Positions 41,385 to 50,670 of a DNA stretch of 64,000 bases are shown here, in pieces. A model generated the notes under the pieces. That model saw only the letters and a program-made list of their open reading frames with translations, was not told where the DNA came from and did not search any database. Position numbers and translations under genes: made by a program. The DNA is from Cupriavidus basilensis (GTDB lineage Bacteria; Pseudomonadota; Gammaproteobacteria; Burkholderiales; Burkholderiaceae): NCBI RefSeq assembly GCF_000832305.1, contig NZ_CP010536.1:4154001-4218000 (forward strand), given 5' to 3'. Positions within the stretch are counted from its first letter, which is position 1, and every line of letters starts with the position of its first letter.

Positions 41385-43523
41385 ATGATTTCCGCGCTGC
41401 GCCTGCCCCGCCCCGATGCCTCGATGTTGCAAAGAGGCCTGGTCTACGCCTTCTCGTTCCTGGTCCTGGCCGGCACGGGATGGCTCACCGGGGAAGCTGG
41501 CTATCTGTGGGCGGCAACGGCTTCGATCTGGACCTGCCTGGCCGACCGCCGCGGCACCGCCGCCGAACGACTGGCGGCACTGGGCTCTGTCGGCATTGGC
41601 GGCGCGGCCGCATGTGCCCTGGGCACCGCTGCGGCGGTGACGCCATGGACGGCGCTCGCCGTGGTGCTTTTCACCGGGCTGGCCGCCGGGCTGGCCGAGA
41701 CCCGCGGCCCCGTGCCCGCGCTGTCGGCCAAGCTGCTTTACGTGGTGCTGATCGCCTCCTGCCTGCAACCAGCGGGCGGGGCCGAACTGGCCGCGCGTGT
41801 GCTGGCCCGCAGCCAGGAATTCCTGCTCGGTGGAGTCTTCGCCTGCGTCGTCAGCCTGGCTCTCATCCGATCCGCTCGCGACACGCGGCCGCGCGCCGAG
41901 ATACTGGCGGTGTTCGATGCGTTGCTGCGTTTTGCCTCCGATCTGGCGGCCGATGCGCCCGTGGGCGACGCAACGGCCATCAAGCGCGACATCCGCGAGC
42001 GTATCGAGGCTGCGCATCAGGCGATCAACATGCGGCGCAGCCTGCGGGACCCGCTTGGGCTGATGCACTATGCCTATGTGGTGAGCCTGGCCGATGCCAT
42101 GTTCGCCCTGTTGATCGTTGCCGCCGAACTGCGCAGCCGGGCCGATGACACAGGCCCCAAAGCCGGTGAGGCTGGCAGTGCAGAGCACCTGCCGCTGCGC
42201 CACTTGCTGCGCTGCGTCACCGATGTCCGGGAGCAGGTCGGCGAAAGTCTGGCGCATCGCGCGCCTGACCTGCCGTCGCTATGCGCGGCGCTGGCTGGCG
42301 AACTGCGCCGCCTGCATGCGCCGCTGGCCAATGCCGGGGCGCCGCCGTTGTACCAGGCTGCGCTGAGCGCACTGGCCCGCTATCCGGCCTTCGGCGACTG
42401 GCGCCGCGAGTACCGTTGGCCGCGGCGCGCCATGCGCCGGACATGGCAACGCTGGCGCGCCGTAGTTGCGGAGCACACCGCTCGCGATGCCCGCGTGGCC
42501 CGCCATGCGGTGCGGCTGGCGCTGGCTGGCGGCCTGAGCCTGATGCCGGCGCAGTTCTGGAGAGTCGATCACGGATACTGGGTGGCGGTCACCGTCATCA
42601 TGGTGCTTAGCCCTCAGTTGCAAACCACCCGCAGGATCTCGTTCCTGCGCTTCGCGGGTTCCCTGGCCGGCGCACTGCTGGCCTGTGCCATCGGCCTGGC
42701 TCACCCATCGGCGCCGCTGGCCCTGGCAATCAGCGCGGCCTGCCTGGCGGCCGCCTACACGTGCCGGCTCGCAGGCAGTCCCGGTGCCTTCGCGATGTGC
42801 CTGACGCCCGCGGTGATCCTGTTCTCGTGGGTCGGGGCCCCAGCGGCGGACAGCAGCCACTTTGCCGCGCTGCGGGGCATCGATACGGCGCTGGGCTGCC
42901 TGATCGCCCTGGCCACCTACTACGTGCTTGCGCCGCGCGCCGAGCTATCGCGGGTTTATCGCCATAGCCTCGACGCGCTGGCGGCAAACACAGCGTACCT
43001 GCGCGCAGCATTCGCCGGCGCCAGCGCGTTCACGACCTCGCCCACCCGCTCGCCCGCGCCGACGCAGACACGGCTGGAAGCCTTGCGCATGGCGGCCGGG
43101 CGTACCTCCAGCCGGGCGGATCAAACCTTGCAACAGGGCGTGGCAGAGCTCGCTCCGGAACTGGCCCGCGAGTACACCCAGTTGCACCTGGGCTTGCGGC
43201 GCATGGCGGCACTGGCTGGCTTGGTGCGTGCCGGGCTAGAGGCCGAAGCGGGCAAAAGCCAGCCGGAACCGGCCACGCAGGCGGTCCTGCAAGGCCTCGC
43301 CGCACAGCTGTCCGACCTGGCGGCCAACCCCGGCGCAGGCGTGACTTCGCTTGCAAGCGGGTTCCAGCCCGATTCCGCCGCGCCGCTGGACCGGTTTCTG
43401 GTTGAACAGGCCGGCTTCGCCTCGACCCTGATCAGCGCCACCCACTCAGCCGTAGCCGCCGTGCAGCGGCTGGCTGGCGGCCAGCCCAAGCCCAACGAGC
43501 CGCATGTGCCATATCCGGGTTGA
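41385..43523 (+). CDS. FUSC family membrane protein
   Basis: The 712-residue protein resembles the FUSC family (YccS/AaeB type, aromatic acid efflux-related). It has two hydrophobic blocks of several helices (residues about 15-170 and 380-520) separated by soluble regions. The second block contains DHGYWVAVTVIMVLSPQLQ, the FUSC signature region. The ATG at 41385 (MISALRLPRPDASMLQRG) is the most likely start, though no clear ribosome-binding site is seen; the frame extends further upstream. Its substrate is unknown. The next gene starts 93 bp later. Confidence 0.82.
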   Translation: MISALRLPRPDASMLQRGLVYAFSFLVLAGTGWLTGEAGYLWAATASIWTCLADRRGTAAERLAALGSVGIGGAAACALGTAAAVTPWTALAVVLFTGLAAGLAETRGPVPALSAKLLYVVLIASCLQPAGGAELAARVLARSQEFLLGGVFACVVSLALIRSARDTRPRAEILAVFDALLRFASDLAADAPVGDATAIKRDIRERIEAAHQAINMRRSLRDPLGLMHYAYVVSLADAMFALLIVAAELRSRADDTGPKAGEAGSAEHLPLRHLLRCVTDVREQVGESLAHRAPDLPSLCAALAGELRRLHAPLANAGAPPLYQAALSALARYPAFGDWRREYRWPRRAMRRTWQRWRAVVAEHTARDARVARHAVRLALAGGLSLMPAQFWRVDHGYWVAVTVIMVLSPQLQTTRRISFLRFAGSLAGALLACAIGLAHPSAPLALAISAACLAAAYTCRLAGSPGAFAMCLTPAVILFSWVGAPAADSSHFAALRGIDTALGCLIALATYYVLAPRAELSRVYRHSLDALAANTAYLRAAFAGASAFTTSPTRSPAPTQTRLEALRMAAGRTSSRADQTLQQGVAELAPELAREYTQLHLGLRRMAALAGLVRAGLEAEAGKSQPEPATQAVLQGLAAQLSDLAANPGAGVTSLASGFQPDSAAPLDRFLVEQAGFASTLISATHSAVAAVQRLAGGQPKPNEPHVPYPG

Positions 43524-43562
43524 TGGCGGTCAAAGCCCAGCACTCTGCGTTCATCGCGGATC

Positions 43563-43586
43563 GGAACCATCTCCTAGAATGGTTCC
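43563..43586. promoter_or_regulatory. Inverted repeat overlapping a -10 element before the DUF1488 gene
   Basis: GGAACCAT (43563-43570) and ATGGTTCC (43579-43586) are perfect 8-bp arms with an 8-bp spacer. TAGAAT (43575-43580) sits between and partly within the arms and could be the -10 of the DUF1488 gene. A repressor bound here would block it. Confidence 0.45.
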
Positions 43587-43615
43587 ATTCCTCAGTGACC
43601 GGTGTGAGGCACGCC

Positions 43616-43894
43616 ATGCCCGAAGTTTCCTTTCCCCGCAGCGTTCCCACCTACTGTGCGGCTAGCCTGACCCTCTCCTGCCCCGCCACTGTCAACGGGC
43701 AACCCACCTTGTATTCGATCACGGCCGAGGCGCTCGAGACCCATTTCGGCGCCCGCTCCCCACGCGAGGAGGACCTGGTGCGGGCGTTTACCAGCCATCG
43801 GCAGCGTATCGAACACATTGCCGAGAGCCTGTTTGAACTCACCCAGGCGCGGGAAATCCTGTTGCGCAGCGGGCACATCCGATTCGCAGGCTGA
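43616..43894 (+). CDS. DUF1488-like protein
   Basis: The 92-residue protein (MPEVSFPRSVPTYCAASLTL ...) resembles the DUF1488 family, small proteins of unknown function, with the helical segment REEDLVRAFTSHRQRIEHIA. The ATG at 43616 is preceded by a weak GAGG; the frame upstream overlaps the FUSC stop. It converges on the stress-protein gene with only 4 bp between stops. Confidence 0.75.
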   Translation: MPEVSFPRSVPTYCAASLTLSCPATVNGQPTLYSITAEALETHFGARSPREEDLVRAFTSHRQRIEHIAESLFELTQAREILLRSGHIRFAG

Positions 43895-43898
43895 AGGC

Positions 43899-44375
43899 TC
43901 AGCCTTGCGCCGCCTGGCCGCGCACCAGGAGCACCGGCACGCTGGCCTGCCGGATCACGGACTCGGCCACGCTGCCCAGGACCAGCCTGCGCACGCCACG
44001 CCGGCCGTGGGTGCCGATCACGATGAGGTCTGCGCCCCACTCGGCAGCGGCATCGTTTACCGCGCTGGCAATGTCGCCCCCAACGGCCTGCTGGGTGACC
44101 AGCCGCGTTTCGTGGGGCACGCCCTGCGCGCTCAGGCGTTGCGCAGCGGCCGCCAGTGCACGTTCGCCGCTGTCAGCCAACGCTTGCAGCACGGGCGTCG
44201 GGTCGTAATACTCAACATCGAACATAAGCTGGCCGTTGTCCACGACATACAAGACGAGGACTTGCGCGCCCCCGGTGCCCGCGATCCGGATTGCCTCGGC
44301 AAGCGCCAGGTCGGAGGTTGCGCTGCCATCCACTGCCACCACAATCTTCTTATAAGCCGTATTCGTCATTGCCAT
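43899..44375 (-). CDS. Universal stress protein (UspA family)
   Basis: The 158-residue protein starts MAMTNTAYKKIVVAVDGSAT and ends with the ATP-binding motif GTHGRRGVRRLVLGSVAESV, pattern G-2X-G-9X-G-S. Nucleotide-binding Usp proteins accumulate under starvation and stress. TGGAGAAA stands directly before the ATG at 44375; a second ATG two codons later is possible. Confidence 0.92.
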   Translation of the reverse strand: MAMTNTAYKKIVVAVDGSATSDLALAEAIRIAGTGGAQVLVLYVVDNGQLMFDVEYYDPTPVLQALADSGERALAAAAQRLSAQGVPHETRLVTQQAVGGDIASAVNDAAAEWGADLIVIGTHGRRGVRRLVLGSVAESVIRQASVPVLLVRGQAAQG

Positions 44376-44435
44376 TTTCTCCAGAAGAACAACGGATAGT
44401 GGCGGATGCGACATCGCATTCCGCCGGATTCGATA

Positions 44436-45278
44436 CTACTCGCCCCCGCGCGACGCAGACGTTCCATGCGCGCCCGAGTCCACAATCACGAGGTAGCGCC
44501 CGGGCCGGGCCACCGGCGCCCGGCCCGGCGCCAGGACCCAGAGCGAGTCGCCGCGCTGCGCAGCCGCCAGGTAGTCGGCATCCAGCAGCCCATAGTGGTC
44601 AAGGAGGCGATTCAGGGTGGCGGGAATCCGCACGCATCCCTTGGAGGCCGGGTGGCCCAGCCGAGATTCAAGCCGGTCCGGATCGGTAGCATGCATCTGC
44701 AAGCGCATCTGGCTCTCCCCGCCCTTGCCCCAGCCACGTTGGGCATCGACCCAGCCGAAGTCATAGATGCGCATCCCGCTGACGCCGTAGCCGCGGATGC
44801 CGTTTTCGTTGTAGGTGCCCTCGGCGCGGAAATCCATGTTGTCCATGCTGTGGCTGAATACACCGGTCGGGGTAATGAAATGATCGAAAGTGCCTGGCTT
44901 GCCTGTCGAGACGGGCGCGGCGCCCACCCACTGCCAGGGCGCATCGTCGGCGGGCCGCGCGAACAGCATGGCGGCCTGGACGCGCGGGTTGCGATCAACC
45001 AGCACAGCCCAGTCACCCGCATCGGCCTCTCGCCCGTCTGCCTGTAGCGCGGACGCCAGCAAGCCGGCATACCGCACGGCGACGGCCGCCGGGAGACTGA
45101 GATGGCGGGACACCTGCTGCGCGAATGCTTGCCGGACCATGCTGAGCTCATTGGCGGCGGCAAGTGGTGACTGGAACGCTACCAGCGCGGCTAACGCCGA
45201 TGGCGCCAGACATCTGAAGCGAACGAGCCAGCGCCGGAAACCCTTGACGCGGGCCCGCCCGAGGCGAGCGCACGGCAT
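44436..45278 (-). CDS. L,D-transpeptidase (YkuD domain), exported
   Basis: The 280-residue protein has an N-terminal Arg-rich segment and a hydrophobic stretch (residues about 22-41) ending in ALAAA-like residues, a likely signal peptide. The catalytic domain carries His196 (MHATDP) and Cys215 in the SKGCVRIP motif, the L,D-transpeptidase signature. It would make 3-3 peptidoglycan cross-links or attach proteins to the wall. The ATG at 45278 has AAAGGAGG in front. Confidence 0.85.
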   Translation of the reverse strand: MPCARLGRARVKGFRRWLVRFRCLAPSALAALVAFQSPLAAANELSMVRQAFAQQVSRHLSLPAAVAVRYAGLLASALQADGREADAGDWAVLVDRNPRVQAAMLFARPADDAPWQWVGAAPVSTGKPGTFDHFITPTGVFSHSMDNMDFRAEGTYNENGIRGYGVSGMRIYDFGWVDAQRGWGKGGESQMRLQMHATDPDRLESRLGHPASKGCVRIPATLNRLLDHYGLLDADYLAAAQRGDSLWVLAPGRAPVARPGRYLVIVDSGAHGTSASRGGE

Positions 45279-45405
45279 GATTGCCTCCTTTGGACGGGCG
45301 TTGCGGCTAAACGCCATGGTTGGCGTTTACGCGGTACGGCGCCTTGTGCAGAATCAAGCTCCATGCACGCAGGCGCTCCGACGCCAACGTCCCGAAACGG
45401 TGGAC

Positions 45406-45423
45406 GGTCTACCTATATAGACC
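45406..45423. promoter_or_regulatory. Inverted repeat between divergent L,D-transpeptidase and DUF1835 genes
   Basis: GGTCTA (45406-45411) and TAGACC (45418-45423) are perfect arms around CCTATA. The site contains TATATAG and could be an operator or a -10 region. The whole 283-bp gap (45279-45561) has no other gene. Confidence 0.4.
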
Positions 45424-45561
45424 GCGAGGGCACCGACTATTTCCGTTGTGTATGCCAGACGCCGCTTCCAGCGGACGAAGGATCGCCAGCGCACCGAGCG
45501 TTGCGGCTCAGCCGCCGCGTTTCGTGCCTTACGCCGGTCGCATCCATATACAATCACGCCC

Positions 45562-46356
45562 ATGCAATACATCCATGTCGTCAACGGCGACGTAGCGGGC
45601 AACACGCTACGGCAAGCCCTCGCTCAGGCCGCCAGGCCCGACCCGGTCGTCGTGCTTCGCGACGATCTCGCCGTCGGGCCGCTGGCCGATGTCGATAGCA
45701 GCGGGCTCATCCGCTCTGGTTTCTGGCAGCGCGTGGCGCCGCACAGCGACATCGACTTCGCCGCGGAAATGCATCAGGCGCTGGACCAGCTGCATGGCCT
45801 GCGCAAGGATGAGCTGGAGGTTGCCATCTGGCATGGCCAGAGCGCTTCCGACCAGTTGATGCTGCGCCGGGTGGTGTTCCACCTCTACCAGTCGCCCCAG
45901 CGCATCAATGAAGTGGCCATGGACCTGCGCGAGCTGGAAGCGCCCGCGCGCGGCAACCTGGCCGCTATCGGCATGTATCCCGCGGCCCGGCTGGCGCGGC
46001 GCTTCTCCACCATCGCCCCGGTCTCGGTGCTGCGCCTGGGCCGGCTGGGCTATGAGTGGCAGCAGAACGTCAAGGAAAACGCCGACGTGCGCCTGTGGAA
46101 GGGCAATACGCTGGTGCCCGCGGCTTACCACACGGTCGATGAAGTGATCCTGGAGCGCGCCCCGCTGGAATGGGCGCCGGCCGCGCAAGTGGTGGGCGGC
46201 GTGATGGGCGCCATCGAAGGCCTGCTGGCCAGCGACTGGTTTGTGTTCTGGCGCTGCCGCGAGCTGATCGGCGCCGGCCAGCTGGTGCTGCGCGGCAACG
46301 CCGAATCGCTGCAGACCTGCGAGCTGCGCCGCAACCTGTCCGCCGGCGGCGAGTAA
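45562..46356 (+). CDS. DUF1835 domain-containing protein
   Basis: The 264-residue protein begins MQYIHVVNGDVAGNTLRQAL, the typical start of DUF1835, and contains the family segment LRKDELEVAIWHGQSASDQLML near residues 78-100. The function of the family is unknown. No Shine-Dalgarno precedes the ATG. A TACAAT (45549-45554) ends 7 bases before it, so the mRNA may be nearly leaderless. It is followed after 22 bp by a TetR gene in the same direction. Confidence 0.82.
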   Translation: MQYIHVVNGDVAGNTLRQALAQAARPDPVVVLRDDLAVGPLADVDSSGLIRSGFWQRVAPHSDIDFAAEMHQALDQLHGLRKDELEVAIWHGQSASDQLMLRRVVFHLYQSPQRINEVAMDLRELEAPARGNLAAIGMYPAARLARRFSTIAPVSVLRLGRLGYEWQQNVKENADVRLWKGNTLVPAAYHTVDEVILERAPLEWAPAAQVVGGVMGAIEGLLASDWFVFWRCRELIGAGQLVLRGNAESLQTCELRRNLSAGGE

Positions 46357-46378
46357 AAAGAAAAAAGAGAAGGTCTCC

Positions 46379-47017
46379 ATGGCCCGTACCAAGGCACCCG
46401 ATTTCGAGGCGCAGCGCGAGCAGATCCTGGACCTGGCTGCCGCCGCCTTTGCCGCCAGCAGCTACCCCAGCACCTCGATGGCCGACCTGGCTGCCGCCTG
46501 CGGCACCTCCAAGGCCCGGCTGTACCACTATTACGAGAGCAAGGAGGCGATCCTGTTCGACCTGCTCGACCGCTATACGCGCCGGCTGATGCTGATCGTG
46601 ACCGAGGTCGAGGCGGAAGCGGAACGCCAGGGACGCAGCGAGCTGGATAGCTTCTCCAACCTGATCCGGGCCTTCCTGGCCGAGTACGAGACCTCGCAGA
46701 CCCGGCATGTCGCCCTGATCAACGACGTCAAGTTCCTCGCCGAGGAGCAGCGCGACCAGATCCTCAAGCGCGAGCGCGATGTGGTAGCCGCCTTCTCCCG
46801 CCAGTTGCGCCGGGCCTATCCCGAGCGCGTCACCCGCGACAACCAGGCCGCGCTGACGATGACGGTGTTCGGCATGATCAACTGGACCTTCACCTGGCTC
46901 AAGCCGGGCGGCAAGCTGTCGTACGCGGAGTTCGCCGAGATGGTGATCGACCTGCTGGCGGGCGGGCTGCCTGGCGCCCGCGCAGAACCCGCGGCGCGGC
47001 TGCGCGGTGTCGAGTAA
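46379..47017 (+). CDS. TetR-family transcriptional regulator
   Basis: The 212-residue protein has an N-terminal TetR DNA-binding domain (residues 13-60, with MADLAAACGTSKARLYHYYESKEAILFDLL) and a helical ligand domain. It forms a probable operon with the DUF1835 gene. The target and ligand are not evident. It converges with the antiporter gene. Confidence 0.9.
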   Translation: MARTKAPDFEAQREQILDLAAAAFAASSYPSTSMADLAAACGTSKARLYHYYESKEAILFDLLDRYTRRLMLIVTEVEAEAERQGRSELDSFSNLIRAFLAEYETSQTRHVALINDVKFLAEEQRDQILKRERDVVAAFSRQLRRAYPERVTRDNQAALTMTVFGMINWTFTWLKPGGKLSYAEFAEMVIDLLAGGLPGARAEPAARLRGVE

Positions 47018-47035
47018 CACATATTCATAGGCAAT

Positions 47036-47058
47036 GCCGGCGCCATTGCAGCGCCGGC
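47036..47058. terminator. Hairpin between convergent TetR and antiporter genes
   Basis: GCCGGCGC (47036-47043) and GCGCCGGC (47051-47058) form an 8-bp GC stem in the 49-bp convergent gap. There is no T-run on either side, so termination would be weak. Confidence 0.4.
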
Positions 47059-47066
47059 GCGGCACC

Positions 47067-48881
47067 TCAGGACCAGTCTTCCTCTTCCCGCTGGCGGCGC
47101 TGATCGCGGTCCTGGCGGAACATCTCCTCCAGCTCGTCGCGCGCCTGGCGCGCCAGCGAGACCAGCTTCTTCTGGTCCGTGTAGTGCGGGTAGAAGCGCT
47201 CGATCGCCGCGATGTTATGCCGGCGAAAGCGCAGCGCGACCGAGCGTGCCTGCACGGGATCGTAGCCCAGCCCCTCCAGCACGCGACGGCCCAGCAACAG
47301 CGAGCCCTCGAACACTTCGCGCTCGAACAGATGCACGCCGCGGTCCTTGAGCTGGTAGACGTGCGACACATGGCGCGCCCGCGCGTAGATCTGCAGGTGT
47401 GGGAAACGCGCTCGCACGCTGTCGATCAGCGCGAGGCTGTCCTCCATGCCATCAATCGCCACCACCAGGATGCGGGCCCGCTCCGCGCCTGCGGATTCAA
47501 GCAGGTCCATGCGTGTGGCGTCCCCATAGAACACCTTGAAATCGTACTGGCGCAGAAACTCGATCTGGTCGGGATCATGGTCCAGCACGGTCACACCGAT
47601 CCCTTGCGCATAGAGCAGGCGGCCGATGATCTGGCCAAAGCGGCCAAAGCCGGCGATCAGCACGGGGTTGTCCTGCGGCGCGATCACGTCGTCCGGGCGC
47701 CGCGCCAGGCGGGCCAGCCGGGGCGCCACCAGCCGGTCGAAGGCCAGCAGGAGCAATGGCGTGGCCACCATCGACAGCGCCACCACCAGCACCAGCAGCG
47801 CCTCGGTGCGTGCCGGCAGCAAGCCGGCGCCACCCGCCACGCCAAACACCACGAAGGCGAACTCGCCGCCCTGTGAAATCAGCAGCGCGAACAATAGCCA
47901 CTGGCCGCGCGCGATGCCAAAGCGCGGCGCCAGCAAGGCCAGCACCAGCGTCTTGAGCAGCACGAAGCCAATCACCAGGGCAGCCACCCGCACCGGCGCA
48001 TGCATCAGTACGCCGAAGTCGATCGACATGCCTACCGCCATGAAGAACAAGCCCAGCAGCAGGCCCTTGAAGGGCTCAAGGTCGGCTTCCAGCGCATGGC
48101 GGTACTCCGAGTCCGCCAGCAGCACGCCAGCCAGGAAGGTGCCCAGCGCCATCGACAATCCCACCGCGTCCATCATCAGCGCGATGCCCACCACGAGCAG
48201 CAGTGCGAAGGCAGTAAACATCTCGCGCATGTCGGTTCGCGCGATAAAGCGCAGCGCGGGGCGGACCAGATAGCGCCCGCCCACCACCACGGCGCCGATC
48301 ACCCCGACCGCCTTTGCCGCCCCGAGCCAGCCCGCCGCGCCGGACGCGCCGGCGTCGGCGCCACCGGCAGCCAGCAGCGGCAACAGCGCGATCATCGGAA
48401 TCGCGGCAATGTCCTGGAACAGCAGGATGCCAAAGCTGGCGGAACCCGCCGGCGTGCCAAAGAGATTGCGTTCGGTCAGCGTGGCCAGCGCGATCGCGGT
48501 GGACGACAGCGCCAGCCCCAGGCCCGCCACCAGCGCGACCTGCCACGATGCCCCGACCAGCGCGGCGGCGCCGCCGAGCAGGAGCGCGCAGGCCGCCATC
48601 TGGGCGCCGCCATAACCAAAGATCACGCGGCGCAGCGCCCACAGCTTCTTGGGCTCGAGCTCCAGACCGATCACGAACATCATCAGCACCACGCCGAACT
48701 CGGAAAAATGCAGGATGGATTCGACGTTGGTCACCAGCCGCAGTGCCCACGGGCCGATCGCCACGCCGGCCAGCAGGTAGCCGAGCACCGCGCCCAGGCC
48801 AAAGCGGCGCGCCACCGGCACCGCCACTACCGCGGCAACCAGAAAGACCACCAGGGCCACCAGGAAATCATGTTGTTCCAT
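47067..48881 (-). CDS. Monovalent cation:proton antiporter-2, KefB/KefC type
   Basis: The 604-residue protein has an N-terminal Na+/H+ exchanger domain of about 12 helices (residues 5-380; FVIGLELEPKKLW and LGLALSSTAIALATL) and a C-terminal RCK/TrkA-N domain with the nucleotide-binding motif GFGRFGQIIG. Kef proteins let K+ out in exchange for H+ when electrophile-glutathione adducts bind. The start at 48881 (MEQHDFLVALV) has GAGGAG upstream. The KefF-type partner lies just upstream, so the two form an operon. Confidence 0.9.
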   Translation of the reverse strand: MEQHDFLVALVVFLVAAVVAVPVARRFGLGAVLGYLLAGVAIGPWALRLVTNVESILHFSEFGVVLMMFVIGLELEPKKLWALRRVIFGYGGAQMAACALLLGGAAALVGASWQVALVAGLGLALSSTAIALATLTERNLFGTPAGSASFGILLFQDIAAIPMIALLPLLAAGGADAGASGAAGWLGAAKAVGVIGAVVVGGRYLVRPALRFIARTDMREMFTAFALLLVVGIALMMDAVGLSMALGTFLAGVLLADSEYRHALEADLEPFKGLLLGLFFMAVGMSIDFGVLMHAPVRVAALVIGFVLLKTLVLALLAPRFGIARGQWLLFALLISQGGEFAFVVFGVAGGAGLLPARTEALLVLVVALSMVATPLLLLAFDRLVAPRLARLARRPDDVIAPQDNPVLIAGFGRFGQIIGRLLYAQGIGVTVLDHDPDQIEFLRQYDFKVFYGDATRMDLLESAGAERARILVVAIDGMEDSLALIDSVRARFPHLQIYARARHVSHVYQLKDRGVHLFEREVFEGSLLLGRRVLEGLGYDPVQARSVALRFRRHNIAAIERFYPHYTDQKKLVSLARQARDELEEMFRQDRDQRRQREEEDWS

Positions 48882-48891
48882 GGCGCGCTCC

Positions 48892-49473
48892 TCAGCTTGC
48901 GGCGGCGTTGGTGACAACGCCGCGAGCGCCGTCAGCAATGCCGCCCAGCACACCGGTGACCCGGCCGATATGGCCGGCAAGCGCCTGGGCATCAGCCTGG
49001 TTGGCATCGTGCAGCACCAGCGGCGACAGCCAGCTCATGCCGCACAGCACGGCGGTCTGCTCCAGCGGCAGCATGTACTCCTCGATGCTGTGGCCATGGG
49101 TGCCGTCGGGCCCGTAGGAGTCGGCGTGGCCACCGGTGCTGGCCACCACCAGCATGGACTTGCCGCGCAGCGCCGTACCGCCGGGGCCGTAAGCCCAGCC
49201 GCTCTCCAGCACGTCATCCACCCACAGCTTGAGCAGCGCCGGCATGCTGTACCACTGCACCGGGAACTGCAGCACCAGCGTACCGGCCCGCGCGAGCGCG
49301 CGCTGCTCGGCTACCACATCGATGTCGTAGTCGGTATAGCTGGTGTAGAGATCGTGCACGGTCACGCCGGGCAGGCTTTCCAGCGCCGCCGCCAGCGGAC
49401 GATTGACGCGCGACAGGTGCGGCCTGGGGTGGGCGTAGATAACGAGAATCGGGGGCTCGGCCTTGGGGTCCAC
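48892..49473 (-). CDS. NAD(P)H oxidoreductase, KefF/KefG type (flavodoxin-like fold)
   Basis: The 193-residue protein belongs to the NQO1-like quinone reductases that bind and activate Kef antiporters. It shows VIYAHPRPHLSRVNR near the start, FPVQWYSMPALLKLWVDDV, and a GGHADSYGPDGTHGHS flavin loop. The most likely start is GTG at 49473 (MDPKAEPPILVIYAHP) with AGGA upstream; a longer frame continues but has no site. Its stop is 10 bp from the antiporter start. Confidence 0.88.
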   Translation of the reverse strand: MDPKAEPPILVIYAHPRPHLSRVNRPLAAALESLPGVTVHDLYTSYTDYDIDVVAEQRALARAGTLVLQFPVQWYSMPALLKLWVDDVLESGWAYGPGGTALRGKSMLVVASTGGHADSYGPDGTHGHSIEEYMLPLEQTAVLCGMSWLSPLVLHDANQADAQALAGHIGRVTGVLGGIADGARGVVTNAAAS

Positions 49474-49890
49474 GAAAAATCCTGAAAAATCGGCTGCGCA
49501 ACTGTCGCCACGAGGCCAGAAAGATGCGCTTAGAACACTTGAAACTGCGAATAACCGGGGCTGCTTCACCCCGAGGCAGGGGCCGATCTCACGCCCCAGC
49601 ACGGGAAAAGCGGATATGCGGCGTTGCAGCAAACCCACACCGCCGGGCGGAAAGCGCGCTTAAAGCACCAAACAACCCATTGATTTATATAGATTTAGTT
49701 GGAATTTACAAAATCGAACAAGGTTGATGCGAGGCTCACCTTACGTGGAACTGACAAATCCACTACAATACTTTTTGCATTGCAGCAAGATAGTGTTTGC
49801 CCTTGTACTCAGGCCGATTTGTCGAAAGTGCATGGACGAACACCCGCTGAGTGCTATTTTTATACCTGATTACGTCGCAAGGAAAACAAA
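49474..49890. other. Intergenic region with an AT-rich part
   Basis: The 417-bp gap between the divergent KefF-type and GNAT genes has no supported gene. From about 49674 to 49720 it is much richer in A and T than its surroundings. A TACAAT near 49765 could be a -10 for the GNAT gene; it follows the inverted repeat GTGGA/TCCAC. No firm -35 was found. Confidence 0.4.
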
Positions 49891-50589
49891 GTGAATCCGC
49901 TCGAACTGAGCAAGGCCGTCGGGGCCGTATCCGACGAAGATCTCCGCCGTGCAGCCGCAGCAACGCAAGCCTCGCATCGCCCCGCCACCCTGGTGCGCGA
50001 GTTGGCTGCGCATCATCGCTCGCGCCTGCTGAAGCATTTCCTCGCCCTGGGCGAGGAGGATCGCCTGCTCCGTTTTGGCCAGTCGGTTGGCGATCATGTG
50101 ATCGAAGCCTACGTCGACAGCATCGATTTCGACCACGACACCGTGTTCGGCGTGTACGACGAGCACCTGGAACTGATTGGCGTGGGCCACTTTGCCAACC
50201 TGCGCGACAACACGCAAGGCCGCGTCGCCGAGTTCGGCGTCTCCGTGTCGCAGAGCGCACGTGGCCGCGGCATAGGCAGCTCGCTGTTCGAGCGTGCGGC
50301 CATGCACGGCCGCAACAGCAATGTGCGCACCCTGTACATGCACTGCCTGTCGCGCAATGCCGCCATGATGCACATTGCCAAAAAGGCCGGCATGAAGGTG
50401 CAGTATGCGTACGGCGAGGCCGATGCCTACCTTGAACTGCCGCCTGCCGATACCGTCAGCCGCCTGACCGAGGCGCTCGACGAGCAGGTTGCCGACCTCG
50501 ACTACATGCTGCGCCGCAACCTGCGCGATGCGCGCCGTTTCGGCCTGCGCTTCTGGCGCTCGATGGTGCCGCAAAAGCACACCGCCTGA
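49891..50589 (+). CDS. GNAT-family N-acetyltransferase
   Basis: The 232-residue protein has a GNAT domain in residues about 60-180 with the acetyl-CoA-binding segment EFGVSVSQSARGRGIGSSLF (Q/R-X-X-G-X-G/A type). The acceptor is unknown. The N-terminal 50 and C-terminal 40 residues lie outside the domain and are Arg-rich. It starts with GTG at 49891, with CAAGGA upstream. A strong terminator follows. Confidence 0.87.
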   Translation: MNPLELSKAVGAVSDEDLRRAAAATQASHRPATLVRELAAHHRSRLLKHFLALGEEDRLLRFGQSVGDHVIEAYVDSIDFDHDTVFGVYDEHLELIGVGHFANLRDNTQGRVAEFGVSVSQSARGRGIGSSLFERAAMHGRNSNVRTLYMHCLSRNAAMMHIAKKAGMKVQYAYGEADAYLELPPADTVSRLTEALDEQVADLDYMLRRNLRDARRFGLRFWRSMVPQKHTA

Positions 50590-50615
50590 GCGAAGCCTGC
50601 CGGCATTGCACCCAC

Positions 50616-50646
50616 GGCGCGCCCGCCCGGCGCGCCATTTTCTTTG
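50616..50646 (+). terminator. Intrinsic terminator after the GNAT gene
   Basis: GGCGCGCC (50616-50623) pairs with GGCGCGCC (50629-50636) around CGCCC, followed by ATTTTCTTT. Confidence 0.75.
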
Positions 50647-50670
50647 GTGCCGGCGATAACCGCGAGGCCC

